DNA from: Verticillium longisporum
Taxonomy: Eukaryota; Ascomycota; Sordariomycetes; Glomerellales; Plectosphaerellaceae
Assembly (NCBI GenBank): GCA_019188255.1
Contig: JAETXT010000004.1
Span: forward strand, 3,720,001-3,784,000
Length of the DNA: 64,000 bases
Direction: 5' to 3'
Positions 1 through 10,600 of this stretch are shown here, piece after piece. How positions within the stretch are numbered: the first letter of the stretch is position 1; each line of letters starts with the position of its first letter. The translations under genes and the position numbers were made by a program. The notes beneath the pieces were generated by a model. That model ran no database searches and was not told where the DNA came from. It saw nothing but the letters and a program-made list of their open reading frames with translations.

Positions 1-1175
1 TTATACCGACTCCAGGAAGGTCAGACAGAACGGGTATGTTGAAGCGGCGCAGCTCGTCGGCGGGCCCGATGCCGCTGAGCTTGAGAAGCTGGGGAGAGTT
101 GAAGGCTCCGCCGGCGAGGATGACCTCGCGCCGCGCGGTGGCGGTGCGCAGCTCACCCCGGGCGCCGTTGTAGCGCGCATCCGCCTTGTAGAGGGAACGC
201 CCGACACGATACTCGACGCCAGTGGCGCGAGGTTTGCTACCAGAGGCGTTGAAGAGAATCTTTGTGGCGAGTGAATTCTGTGAGAGAGTCAGTGGGAGAC
301 CGCCAGCGTTCATGCTCTCAATGACATAATCGCGTGAGCTGTAGCGCTGGCCGTTGGAACGCGTGTGGCGAGCGAGGCCGTAGATCCCGACTTCACGATC
401 ACGGGTGCTGCTCAGCTGGTTGTTATCACGACTTGCGTACTGCGTGATCTGGTTCGGGTCCTGGCCAAGGAGGGTGGCCATGGCACGAAGAACATCGCCA
501 ACGACGCCAGTGATGCCGCCAAATGTAGGAGCAATGTGAGTTTGGAACCAGCCATTGAAGCCATGTCCTGGAGTCCCGGCAGGGAGATAATTGTTCTTCT
601 CGATTCGTACGAATATGTTTCGCATGTTGACCGCACTTTATACTGTAAGCGCTGACAGAGTTAAAGGCGCATGGAGGACAGCCTTACCTCCATGAGGTAT
701 CATTTGTCAGGCTGACAATATAGTCCCAATCACTATCGGTGGGCAGCTGAGTGGCCATGGCATTAATCATGCTTGAACCACCGACGGTAGCGCCTCGAGG
801 ATAGTAAATCCCGAGCAGCTGTGCCCCGGCGGGAACGTTTTTGTTGCCAGTCCAGTATCGGCCGTCGGGGAGTCGCCAAGTGACCTGGTTGTTCCTTATG
901 TTTCTGGCGTCTTCTTCGTAGTGTTTGACGAAGAAGTCCCATGTAATAGAGGACGGATATTGACCCGAACCTTGGGCGACACTAGTATCACCGGCTTCAA
1001 GGAGAAGCACAGAATGGCCAGCCTTGGCCAGGTTGACAGCTAAAGGCCCGCCACCTGGGCCACTACCGATGACGATGTAGTCATATTGGGCTTGGGAACG
1101 GGCAGGTTGGACTAGCAGGGAGGCGAGTAGAATGTGATAAAGCATTACCAGTGCCCTGATGTGAAGGAAAGCCAT
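1..1175 (-). CDS. GMC-family FAD oxidoreductase, secreted (3' part outside window)
   Basis: Glucose-methanol-choline oxidoreductase, probably an extracellular aryl-alcohol/glucose-oxidase type enzyme that oxidises an alcohol with FAD. Exon 1 is 1175..688 and exon 2 runs from 635 off the left edge. It starts with a hydrophobic signal peptide (residues 1-28, ending ARSQA). The FAD-binding GSGPGGG motif follows at about residue 38, then LLLEAGD, and the GMC signature YPRGATVGGSSMINAM at about residues 126-141. Exon 2 gives the conserved NIFVRIEKNNYLP block and the second GMC signature region (GGAFNSPQLLKLSGIG). The intron 636..687 must end at AAG rather than CAG to keep frame, giving a DTSWSAVNMRN junction. 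The catalytic His/Asn C-terminal domain lies outside the window, so the substrate cannot be inferred. Divergent from SPC25. Confidence 0.85.
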
Positions 1176-2417
1176 GATTATTTCGAGTTGCGGAAGTCAT
1201 GTAACTGCTTTGCCGTTCGATCAACAGCGATGTCAAGCTTTTGTCCGTCGTCTTTTATATCCTGAATATTGGATTGTCGAGAAAAAGCCAAGTTCGCCCC
1301 GTACAATGACGCAAGGCCATTTCGCTGTATATTCGTCTTCTTCCGCTCTCCTACAGGCAGAATGAATATGATATTGCGAGTAAAACGGTGCTTCCATCTT
1401 GGGGATGTCTTGGCAATCGCAGGGTGGGATTGCAGACCACTCGGAAGCCGCTATACGCAAAGACGGGCCGAAGTGACGTGCACAGTTGGTCTTACAGGTG
1501 GAGTCAGCCAGAGGACGAAGGGAGGTCTGCAGCACTTGCTGATGGCTCTCCTCTGTCTACTATCAAGTATGCGCTCGAATGGGTCAAGCGTCCACAAAGT
1601 GGTTGCTCCATGATTTACGTTGTGGTCCTAGCCACGGCGCCATGCTGGCCATCGGCGTTGCGAGTGTGACGATCAAGCTGATGGACGATCAAGACGGAAA
1701 CTGGCACCAATCTCTAGCGGAAGAACAGAGAGGATGAACTTCTCATCTGGGAAAGTGATGGGCTGCAGACGCGAAAGAATGTTACAACACGTGGTTGACC
1801 ATGTTGCATTGGTGGCAGGCTCAGAATAGCCGGCATTACTGGAGGATCCGGAGAGTATTTGCCCCGCACTTTCAGACGACCACCATCGGCACTTGTTTGG
1901 TTTGCCAAAGACGGTGATGTCCCTGGCTTGGCTCTTGGGAATGATGCTTCCGAGATGGGTCGAGCTCGACAGATGAGGAAGGTGGATGATCCGGCGTGGA
2001 AATCGGAGGCAACCCGTGTGTGAATTGATGAGGCATTGGAATCGACCATCGACCATCGACCATCGACCAATAAATGTCGATCGTAAGCTCAGGGTTTCGT
2101 GCTCCAAGTTACTGACGGAAGAGGAGAGGGGTCATCCAGGAATGGGAGGCTCACAGGCATGGAGTTGATGGCGGGGGTTGAGGTTGCGCGCACCGGAGGG
2201 GAGGATGTCGCCTTAGTCAGCCCGACCCCTGCCAAAATGTTGACCCAGCAACGCGTCGCATCCAAACACGGAATCTCTCGCGAATCAGTGCGATCGTCAA
2301 CAGCAATCAACAGCAGCATTGTATCGCAACTCCCACGCAGGCGGCAGCATTCAATACACCGAAAGGATATCCCGCAGCATCAAAGAACGGAACCCGATAC
2401 CAAAACATAGCAACACC
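1176..2417. other. Intergenic, divergent promoter region of GMC gene and SPC25
   Basis: About 1.24 kb between two divergent genes. No sustained coding frame with recognisable content is seen. It holds the short tandem repeat at 2041-2068 and presumably the 5' leaders of both genes. Confidence 0.6.
2041..2068 (+). repeat. Four perfect copies of a 7-bp tandem repeat
   Basis: The unit ATCGACC is repeated four times without error, about 350 bp upstream of the SPC25 start codon. It is probably a simple minisatellite; no function can be assigned from sequence. Confidence 0.9.
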
Positions 2418-3259
2418 ATGGCCTCTGCATTCGAGCCCTCCATGTCGTCCAGCCTTTCGAGGCCGCCGCCCATGGCCACGGGCCCCTCCATCGCCGACAC
2501 GCTGCCCAACATCAACTTTGGCTTTGACGACCTGCGCGATCGCATGGCCAAGTTTACTGTCAAGTTCGACGCCTTTATAGAGCAAGGCCGCAAGCGTGTG
2601 CTCGAGGAGAGGAACCAATTTCACATGAACATTGCCGAGCTACAAGGTTCGTCTTGCGATGGACCCTGTCCTTCGCCCGCCTTGTGCACCCAGTTAACAG
2701 AGATGCCACAGAGGACCAGCGCATGAAGAAGAAGGACATTGAAATCCTCCAGCTCAAGACGAGCACACACCAGCAGACGGTCGAGAAGGAAGACGCCGAA
2801 AAGCGCGAGATGCAGGCGGCCATCGCGCAGCTCGCCGACGAGCGCGACCGCCACACTGCGCACCGCAACGCGCTGAAGAAGCAGATCGCGGCGACGCAAA
2901 AGGAGATTGACGCGCGCATGGCGGCGCAGCAGGCGTATGCGCAGCAGCTCGAGGCGCAGTCGCGGTTCAACGTGCCGGAGCTCGAGTTTTGGCAGCAGAA
3001 TTTGGGGTTGCGCATCGAGGGGGCGGGTCACGACGACCGCCTCAAGTTTGTGTACACATGCATCGATGAGAAGGACTGGGACCGCGAGGCTTGGTTCGAG
3101 CTGAGCACGGCGAGCCGGGACTACGATGTCACGCACTGCCGACCCAAATTGGAGAGGGAAAGTGTCGAGCGTGTGCTCGACAGGGTCAACGAGACGCGGG
3201 AGCTGTCGGCACTGTTGAAGGGGATGAGGGAGCTGTTTGTGGAGGCGATGAAGGGGTAG
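2418..3259 (+). CDS. SPC25: Kinetochore protein Spc25 (Ndc80 complex)
   Basis: Subunit of the Ndc80 kinetochore complex that links centromeric chromatin to spindle microtubules; it pairs with Spc24 at the centromere-proximal end. Exons are 2418..2646 and 2712..3259, with a 65-nt intron using a GTTCGT donor, for 258 residues. The N-terminal half is a long charged coiled coil (about residues 40-160, rich in E, K, Q, A). The C-terminal globular domain is typical of fungal Spc25: a FWQQNLGLRIEGAG stretch, then DRLKFVYT, DWDREAWFEL and a conserved RELFVEAMKG end. The start at 2418 is the first in-frame ATG compatible with the family. Size is normal for filamentous fungi. Recognition rests on my memory of the family C-terminal motif. 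Confidence 0.88.
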
Positions 3260-4254
3260 CTAGCTGGCGGTTCGGGGTGTTTGGGCGACGACGAAATGAT
3301 ACCACGAGTTCCATTGACTGATCTGCCACCATGTAATTGATTGCTGTACTGACTAATGCAACTTGGACCAACCACCATGACCTTGCCTTCACAAAAAAGA
3401 AAAAGAAAAAAGAAAGGGCACTGAATCACCACTAGACAACCTTCACCTACCTACCTTACCTACCCAGATGCCCGGAACCTACAGGCATCCCTACACAAAT
3501 GACAGCTCGCTGACTCATCAAAAATATGACGCGCATGACTCGCAATCTCCATGACTCGGGCGACAAGGCTGATATCGAATGGGACTCAGCCGTCCTGATT
3601 CATCAGACGCCCTCTCATAGGCCAGCCCCCACCCGCAACAGGCCAGAACTTGTTCGCTTTTCCCTTCTCGCCTCAGCGCAGATGCGCAGACCAGCGTCTG
3701 TCAGCCCATCACACTGCACACTGCGCCCCTACCCTTGTACGAACGAACCACGAACCACGAACCAACCCCGACCGATCCGACCAGTCTCGCTCCTTTCTTG
3801 TGCGAGACCGACAACAAGTGGGGGACCGGCAGACGAGTGATCCAGGCACCGGCCGGAGTAGGAGTAGGAGTGGGCGTGGGAGGGGAACAGGCGTCCATCG
3901 GCTGAGGCGAAAAGCAGTTCAAAGGCCGGACGAAAAGATCCTCCTCGGCCCTCCAGCCTGGGTCTTTTGCACTGGCATTACCCACACAAACGTCCCCGCT
4001 GCGGCGGCTCTACCCACCGGTCCGCGACCACCCAGCATACCCACCACCGATCTCGACCGATACATGGGACGTCTTGGAGAGAGATAGACAGAGGACCGAC
4101 CACTCCACCTTTCCCCTCGGCCCGGCCTGTGTGTCTGTTGCTCGCCCATACTGCCAGCTTGGCTGTTAGCCAAGCCAGATCGCCCGCCCCAATCCCTGGC
4201 CCTGTTTCTTCTCTTTCGTTCTTTTGGCCGGTTCCTCCCATTGGGAATGCCTCG
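3260..4254. other. Intergenic and probable long 5' leader of the bZIP gene
   Basis: About 1 kb. The pyrimidine-rich stretches with short runs of C and T just before 4255 look like a fungal promoter or 5' UTR. No gene is seen. Confidence 0.55.
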
Positions 4255-6001
4255 ATGGCATCCGATGCAGCGAGCCAGCCCAGCCCTGCCGCCTCTGTGG
4301 CCTCGTCAGCGACCCCCAACCTGACCTCCCTCCCCAGCCACAAGCGCACCGCGCCGGTCGACGGGCCCAGCCCTTCCGCCGCCAGTCCCGATGCCGAGGA
4401 CCCCGGCGGCGCCCAGGCCGACTCGGCCAAGAAGCGCCGAACAGGACCCGGTTCTCGTGGCGTGGCCAACCTGACCCCGGCCCAGCTGGCCAAGAAGCGA
4501 GCCAACGGTATGCCCTGTTGTCTTTTGCATGTCTTTGTTGCCTCTATTTGGCGCCTCTGTTGCGCAGAACACCCCCCGCCATCCTGCGACGGCAGCTGAC
4601 CTGTGCTTCTACGTATGAATTAGACCGAGAAGCTCAAAGGGCTATCCGTGAGCGGACCAAGAACCAGATCGAGAACCTGGAGAAAAAGATCCAGGAGCTC
4701 ACATCCCAGCAGCCGTACCAAGATCTTCAAGCCGCCGTCCGAGCCAAGGAGGCTGTAGAGGCTGAGAATGCCGATATCAAACGACGCCTGGCAACCATGA
4801 TGTCGTTGATTCAGCCTCTCCTGTCCTCGCCACCCGGTCCGCCACCACCGGAGCAGACATACAGCTCGCCGACGGCTCAGGCTTATGCTCCTGTGCAGCA
4901 TGCAAACCCGCCCGTTTCCGTCCACACTTCGTCCACGCCTGGGAGCGCCCACTCTCCAGGCTCTGTCGACCACCATCCAAACTGGCACGTCGACTCGGCA
5001 GACCAGCAAGCACGGGGCAAGATGCTGAACCAGCAGCGCCACAATCTCCGGCACAACCTCGATCTCGGCCCTGAGAAGCTCGGCCTCGATTTTTACTCGA
5101 CTCCAACCGCAACTTCCCCAAGATCCAGAACGGCCTCAATGGAGCCCAGGACACTGCTCAGTTCCACCACGTGCCAATGAAGCATGACTGGACCGGAGTC
5201 GTTCCTGTGGCACGCAGCCCGGCAGAGACGTCCTACAATGGGTCCAGCCAGCCGCGCCGGCTCGGGCTTGAGCACACGGGCGAAAATCCGTACGGACAGC
5301 GGCCTCCCCTCGCGCCCAGTGGATACATGACCACTGAGCTCAAGAACTGTGGCCCCACCTGTCCCCTCGACAGCCTCCTCCTTGACTTCCTGCATGAGCG
5401 CCGCCAGCGTGCCGCCGACGGTTTGCCCACGCAAGAGATCATTGGCCCCCGCTATCCTTCCGTCTCGTCCCTCCTCAACCCCGCCAATAGCAAATACTCC
5501 CACCCGCTCTCCAAGGTCTTCACCGACATATTGTCGACCTTTCCTGATCTCTCCAAGCTTCCCGAGCGCGTCGCTGTCCTCTACATCATGTTCCTCATCA
5601 TGCGCTGGCAGATTGCGCCCAGCAAGGAGAACCTCGACCGGCTACCGTCCTGGGCCGTCCCCGTCCCGGAGCAGTTCTCGTGCGAGCACCCGGCCTGGAT
5701 TGATCACCTGCCGTTCCCCCTTATGCGTAGCCACCTCGCACGCGAGCACCTCAGCCCGGACTACATGTTCGACATGTTCTTTGTCCCCTTCACCGCCACG
5801 CTGTCGCTCAATTGGCCCTACGAAGAAACGGACACGCTGCTTGTCGTGCCAGACTCAAACGACGTCATGATCAACCCCGTCTTCGAGCGCCACCTGCGCC
5901 GGCTCGAGAACTGGACCCTCGGGGACGCCTTTGCCCAGACTTTCCCGGGGCTCGAGGGTACGTATAACTACAAGAGCTGCCGGCCGCGTGAGAGGCGGTA
6001 G
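4255..6001 (+). CDS. bZIP transcription factor with C-terminal DUF3425-type domain (frameshift at T run)
   Basis: Exons are 4255..4507 and 4624..6001. The basic region and zipper are split by the intron: LAKKRAN joins DREAQRAIRERTKNQI and a leucine-zipper-like coil (IENLEKKIQEL), followed by a Pro/Ser/His-rich linker. The last third matches the fungal AP-1-like (DUF3425) domain, with CPLDSLLLDFLHERR, YPSVSSLL, LSKVFTDILSTFPDLSKLPERVAVLYIMF and a conserved HLPFPLMRSHL region. Nuclear regulator; target unknown. Anomaly: the frame changes at 5090-5094 (five T) between GPEKLGLD and LLDSNRNFPKIQNG without any possible intron. One extra T restores a 543-residue protein, so a one-base deletion, probably a consensus error, is inferred; as printed, the protein would lose the C-terminal domain. 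Start chosen as the ATG opening the Ala/Ser-rich N-terminus. Confidence 0.85.
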
Positions 6002-7223
6002 GGTCTTGTACGGGGAGAAGCAGCGTTGCACTTTTTGTCTTCTCCTCCACGCGGCACTCGAGACCAGGTCATTGGTCATTGTGCCATGATCTTCTTCTCC
6101 TACTTTCTTTCACCTATTATTGACTTATATACTCGTAATAATTAGGCAACGTCCTGCAGCTGGAGAGGTATGGCGTTACCGGTTGTTCGATGGGAACGGC
6201 CGGAGGAAGGCGGGAAAAGGAGCTGAGATCCCTTGGAGTTTTGTTTTTTAGAGGCAAAGCACGTTGTGTTTGGATCACAACTTTGGGACTTCGGGAAGGG
6301 CGGTGGAAATCCCATGACTAAAATTTGGTGGAGCGAAGGATATGGGAAAAGCAATGGCAAAGGGAAACAGACTTGATCTGGGCAAACATGGAGATCAAGG
6401 GGGTGTCCTAGGACGGAATTTTTAGGTCATTTGTGTGGGCCCCGACGGCAGGCCCGCCGCCATAGAAACGATGGACCTATTTATTAACCATCATTATGTA
6501 TCGTGAGTCCCTTTGATGTGAATGGCGGTAATCTGACGGACAACCGTGTCTTTGGTTTCGTCATGCTCTAGAGCATATCATCACTACTAACACCCACTCC
6601 AAGCACATACGACCATACCTACTGGAGAACTCGGGATCCCGTCCGCTCTCCCATAGATAAGCCAGTAAGGGTCAAACTAGTAGTTGGGTGGGTGACCACC
6701 AGCGAATCCTTGATGTTGTATGTTTTTGATGTTTTAATGTTTTGCACGCGGCCATCGTGAGAATTGTTGAATTTTGATGTTCAAGACTTTCCTTTTGTGC
6801 ATTGGCCAATCAGTGTGTATTTGGAGCGCTCAGGTGCATCTCAGCCTATGGCATCAGCGGTTGGGCGGCCGCATAACAGGCCGCATCCTGACCAGGGGGC
6901 GACGTCCCCAACCTCAGAAGGTTACTTCCAGGCGTAATGGTTGCACACAAGATTCGGTGCAAGACTTCGGGTGCAAAGCTTTCTATCTGCACGATACATC
7001 TTATGCGAACCGCGGTGAAATCTTGTTTGTATTATTTTGCATGTCAACCAGTCGCATGCATTACGGACCGGAGCGCCTGCCCCAATCATACTCATCCGAC
7101 AACATGTCCACGAGTACCCTCCCCAAGTCCCAGCCATCGTCGTACTTTGTCGATGCGACGCCTATGGATAGTCCGCCGGAAGCATCCTCCCTCACATTTT
7201 TTTTTGATACGGTAGGTCTCATC
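6002..7223. other. Intergenic region containing the 5S rRNA gene
   Basis: About 1.2 kb between the bZIP gene and the 3' end of the DCAF4-like gene. Apart from the 5S rRNA at 6605-6723 I see no supported gene; small open frames here have no recognisable motifs. Confidence 0.5.
6605..6723 (+). rRNA. 5S ribosomal RNA, dispersed copy
   Basis: Begins ACATACGACCATA and contains CCCGTCCGCTCTCCCATAG, TAGTAGTTGGGTGGGTGACC and CAGCGAATCC, the standard filamentous-fungal 5S sequence, then ends GTTGTATG. The terminal helix ACATAC/GTATGT pairs, and the CCTACTGG/CCAGTAAGG helix with its bulged A pairs. A T5 run at 6723-6727 is the Pol III terminator. Helix IV differs from the sequence I remember (TCAAAC/TTGAT), mostly in a way that keeps pairing, so the gene is probably functional. 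Dispersed 5S genes are typical of Pezizomycotina. Confidence 0.93.
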
Positions 7224-8993
7224 TCAAGCCTCATCATCCTCCCCGCTCACGCCCACGGAATACTTCTTCACAACACCTTGATGACCGATCCAGAGACTCG
7301 CATGCCTCTCCATCGGCATACTCTGGAACACCAGGCTTCTCACTGGGCCCCTCGTTGACGCACGATCCACGGCCGGGGTGCGCAGTCTCAGGCCCGAACG
7401 CAGCGAGTACAGAGCCACGCGGCCGTCGTGCGTGTCGTGAGCCGCGGCTACGACACCCACGTCCTGGTTGACGTCGAAACCAATATGCGTGTGCGCTTCA
7501 TTGCGGTATTCGGGGAAGGTGAGCACTGGTGTTGCGGGCTGAGCTACGGCCGGACCCGAGGGCTGCTTGAGCCGTCCGTGGTCGCGGCCACGATTCCTCT
7601 TCTTCGTCCGTGGGACTTCTGAGCGGGTCTGGGCCGATGGTTCCGTTTTGAGGAAGCGGAGGTCGTAGATATGGAGGTTTGATCGCAAGGCAGCGACGAG
7701 TATGTGATTGGGATTGGATTCGAGGGAGCGTAGATGGGTCACGGCGCTGGCAGTTCTGAAGCAGCTCCATGCCTGTGGGGGAGCACGGAGGTTGAGCGTC
7801 CTCACTGTGGACGACCGGGTTCCAGCGTAAAGTATGGAGGGGTTTGCGACGTTGAAGGCTTGGGCAAGGACATCCATTGAAGGAGACCTTTGGTGGGCCC
7901 CATCAGCTTTGGGTGTGATCCAGCTGATATTGTTGTTGGACGTGAGGCGGATGATACCGTCGTCGGTTGCGAGCGTACATATCAGTTCGGACGAAGCGGT
8001 TGGGGCTGGGGTGGCTAGATGAACAGAGTACGCACGACGGCCTGGCGCCATACGAGCACTCTTGTAGTGGTTGGCCGCTACATACGTTAGTCGCCGTACC
8101 CCAGAGGAGAAAGAGCCTTGCTCAAGGGAAACATACGCAAGCTAGGGGAACCGAGCTCCCAGAGCGGCCTGTCCTCCGTGGGCGAAGTTACTCGTGGTGC
8201 AAAGAAGTGAACGCCAGGATCATTTGAAGGCTCCCGCGTCGTGACGAGCATGCGATGGGAGGATCGATGGTAGCTGATTGAAGAGACCTGATTACACTGA
8301 ACAGGCTCCTCGTAGACCACGTTGGTCGTGGTGATGCGTTGCTGCGTTGGTGAGGTTCTCCGGCCCACTCTGGGAGTTGTCAGAAGTGAAGCCACAAATT
8401 GTTACGAGGAGAGCACTGACATCCCGCTGCTGTCTGTATGAATATACGTGCTTCTTACAGAGGAAGACTCTGACAAGGCTGCTTCATTCGATTAGCCACA
8501 TCACGCATCGCTTCATCGCCGTCACTCACACGTGTAAGCAACCCCGACCCCTGTTCTCGCGTCTTCACCCCCAATCCACAAACATCCAAGATTCGGCACG
8601 GTATCTCTTCGACTGTCATCGACGAATCCCACGTGGTGCCGATCAACAAGCCCTGACGCCCATGCTGCAGCAGACACCTCGGCGTCTGGAGCTCCGATAC
8701 CAAGCTGGCGGTCGAGAAACCCACCAAGCAGCGGCTCCCGCAGAGCCCTTGCTCGCTTCACATTGCGCTTTGTCCTTTCGGCGCGAGCGTGTTCGGCGGC
8801 AGTGTGCTCGCTTTCGATCTTTCGACGCTTGACATTGGCGGCAGACCAAGCGGCAGAGGCAGGTGCTGAATGCGACTTTTCAATCTTGAAGTACTTCTTC
8901 TTGACCTCGTCTACATGACGTTAAAATCGAGGTCGGGTTAGGCAAGAATGGTAGGGAAATACCGTAGTAGTAACCTGGCAATGAAAGGCTCAT
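7224..8993 (-). CDS. DCAF4-like WD40 protein (Cul4-DDB1 substrate receptor type)
   Basis: The short first exon 8993..8963 reads MSLSLPGYYYD and continues in exon 2 (8910 to about 8530) as EVKKKYFKIEK. The LPGYYYDxxKxxYFKI opening is characteristic of the DCAF4/WDR21 family, whose members bind DDB1 in Cullin-4 ubiquitin ligases. Exon 3 (about 8390 to 8137) carries EEPVQCNQVSSISYH and exon 4 (8077..7224) the degenerate WD repeats (SSTVRTLNLR, NLHIYDLRFL, HIGFDVNQDVGVVAAA). Intron 8078..8136 has a perfect CTAAC branch site. The junction between 8530 and 8390 is unresolved: candidate donors are GTGAGT at 8529 or GTGTGA two bases earlier, and no simple acceptor keeps frame, so a missed short intron or another one-base error is possible. 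Function is inferred from the family. Confidence 0.7.
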
Positions 8994-9759
8994 GGTGGGT
9001 GTAGTGTTGAAGATGGAGCTTGCCAGAGGTGGATTGAGATATCACGTGTTTTCAGCGTCAGGTACCTATGCTCAAAAAGTTTTGCTCGCAGAACTGCGAC
9101 ATCACGACTCGCCAGCGTGAGCTCTGACTGACACGCCATTGGCGCCCATTTCTGTTTGCGTCCTGGGTTCTTTGAGAATGCCACTCCGAATCCGAGTGCA
9201 ATTGGGTGGTTACGGTGCACAATTGATCTACTCAACGAAACATTCAGCCCATCGCCGCTCAGTTGCTCGCTCCACCCCGCGTATCGCGTGGGAAACGCGA
9301 CGACCCCAACCACCTCACCCCCTTCCACAGATTCAGAGACACACGAATCATCCGCGATGTGAACCCGCAGCGTGAGGCCCGCATAAGCCCCAAACTCAGT
9401 TTCCCAGACCATTTAACCGAACAAGAGCAAAAACTCCATTCTCATGCATCAAACACCCTCAGCTCTGCCGTGCCGTGATCCATTGTCCCCTCCATCCTGC
9501 CCAACAAGCTGCATGAGGGGAGCTGCCCCTCCCTCCTCCACCCTTCGCGTGACGTATCGCTGAACCCCCTCCACCCCGCTTCACGACCATATCAAAACCT
9601 CACCATCCCCTCATCCTGACCACACAACCCATCAGCTCGTTGCGCACGAAGCACGACATAGTCCCGGCATCGTCTCCCCAGCAGCCAGCCCGCCCACCCA
9701 CCCACTCACCCACTCACTCGCCCGCCTCGTCTCGCCTCGGAGCAGACGAACCGCCCAAG
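8994..9759. other. Divergent promoter between DCAF4-like and ABM-domain genes
   Basis: 766 bp. C-rich and pyrimidine-rich near 9480-9740, with ACCCACCC-type runs just before the ABM start. No gene is seen. Confidence 0.55.
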
Positions 9760-10221
9760 ATGGTCTACACAATCACAGTGCACCTCTACGCAAACGACCA
9801 CCCGGACTCGATCGACCGAATCAATGCCAAGCTGATCGAGGCGTCCCGCGTCTACGTCAATGACCGCGAGACGGTCAACTGGTTCGTCATGCAGGACGTC
9901 CACGACCCCCGCGCCTTCACCATTGTCGAGCGCTTCGAGCAGGAGAGCGTAAGTGCGGTCCCCGGACGAATCCTCCAGGCTGTGGTGTCACTGTGCCCAG
10001 ATGCGTGGCATCAGTCGCATCGAGTGCCCACTTCCATGTGTTTCCCCTGCCTTGTGCCGTCACGCTGACATGATCCGGCACCACAGAGCCAGAAGTACCA
10101 TCTCGAGAACCCGTACTGGAAGACTTTCGACCCATATGTGAAGCCTCTGCTGGAGCGTCCCATGGATCTTCGGCGACACGAGGAGCTCGATACCAGCAAG
10201 GACGTGGTCGTACCGCAGTAA
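9760..10221 (+). CDS. Small ABM-domain (antibiotic biosynthesis monooxygenase-like) protein
   Basis: Two exons, 9760..9948 and 10087..10221, encode 107 residues. The single ferredoxin-like alpha+beta domain follows the dimeric alpha-beta barrel/ABM pattern: MVYTITVHLYAND, then helix DSIDRINAKLIEASRVYVNDRE, strand NWFVMQDVHDPRAFTIVERFE, then a helix and the NPYWKTFDPYV end with W/F residues. Family members are cofactor-free oxygenases or simply dimeric binding proteins; no substrate can be assigned. The 138-nt intron is well bounded (GTAAGT ... CACAG). It lies convergent to PMA1 with a 379-bp gap. Confidence 0.75.
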
Positions 10222-10600
10222 GATATTGCTTACAACGAGAGGGAACATCGGCGTGATCAATTCATCGCCGCCACAAGTACAGACACAGTAGGATAGCAAG
10301 AGACTTGAACAGTCACAATGTGATAGAGTCATAGTATTTTTACTGTTTTGGTATTAAAATCAAAGTCTAGGGTATGACGCCCCCAACCACTCCATGCTGC
10401 GCCCCTCCGACGGGACGACTTCACCTCCGTTCGACACCGTTCACTAGGTAATCATTATCGATGTGATACGGACATCGCATAATCTAAACACAGGAAAAGA
10501 AAGGTTTATGTCCATCGAGACTATCTCCTCTGTACTTCTCCGGTTCCGAGCGTCACCGTTGTTGGGTGGTGACTTGCGCGGTAGCAGCGAGATCGGCCGC
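10222..10600. other. Convergent 3' region between ABM-domain gene and PMA1
   Basis: 379 bp. AT-richer around 10330-10370, consistent with the polyadenylation zones of two converging genes. Nothing else is seen. Confidence 0.5.
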
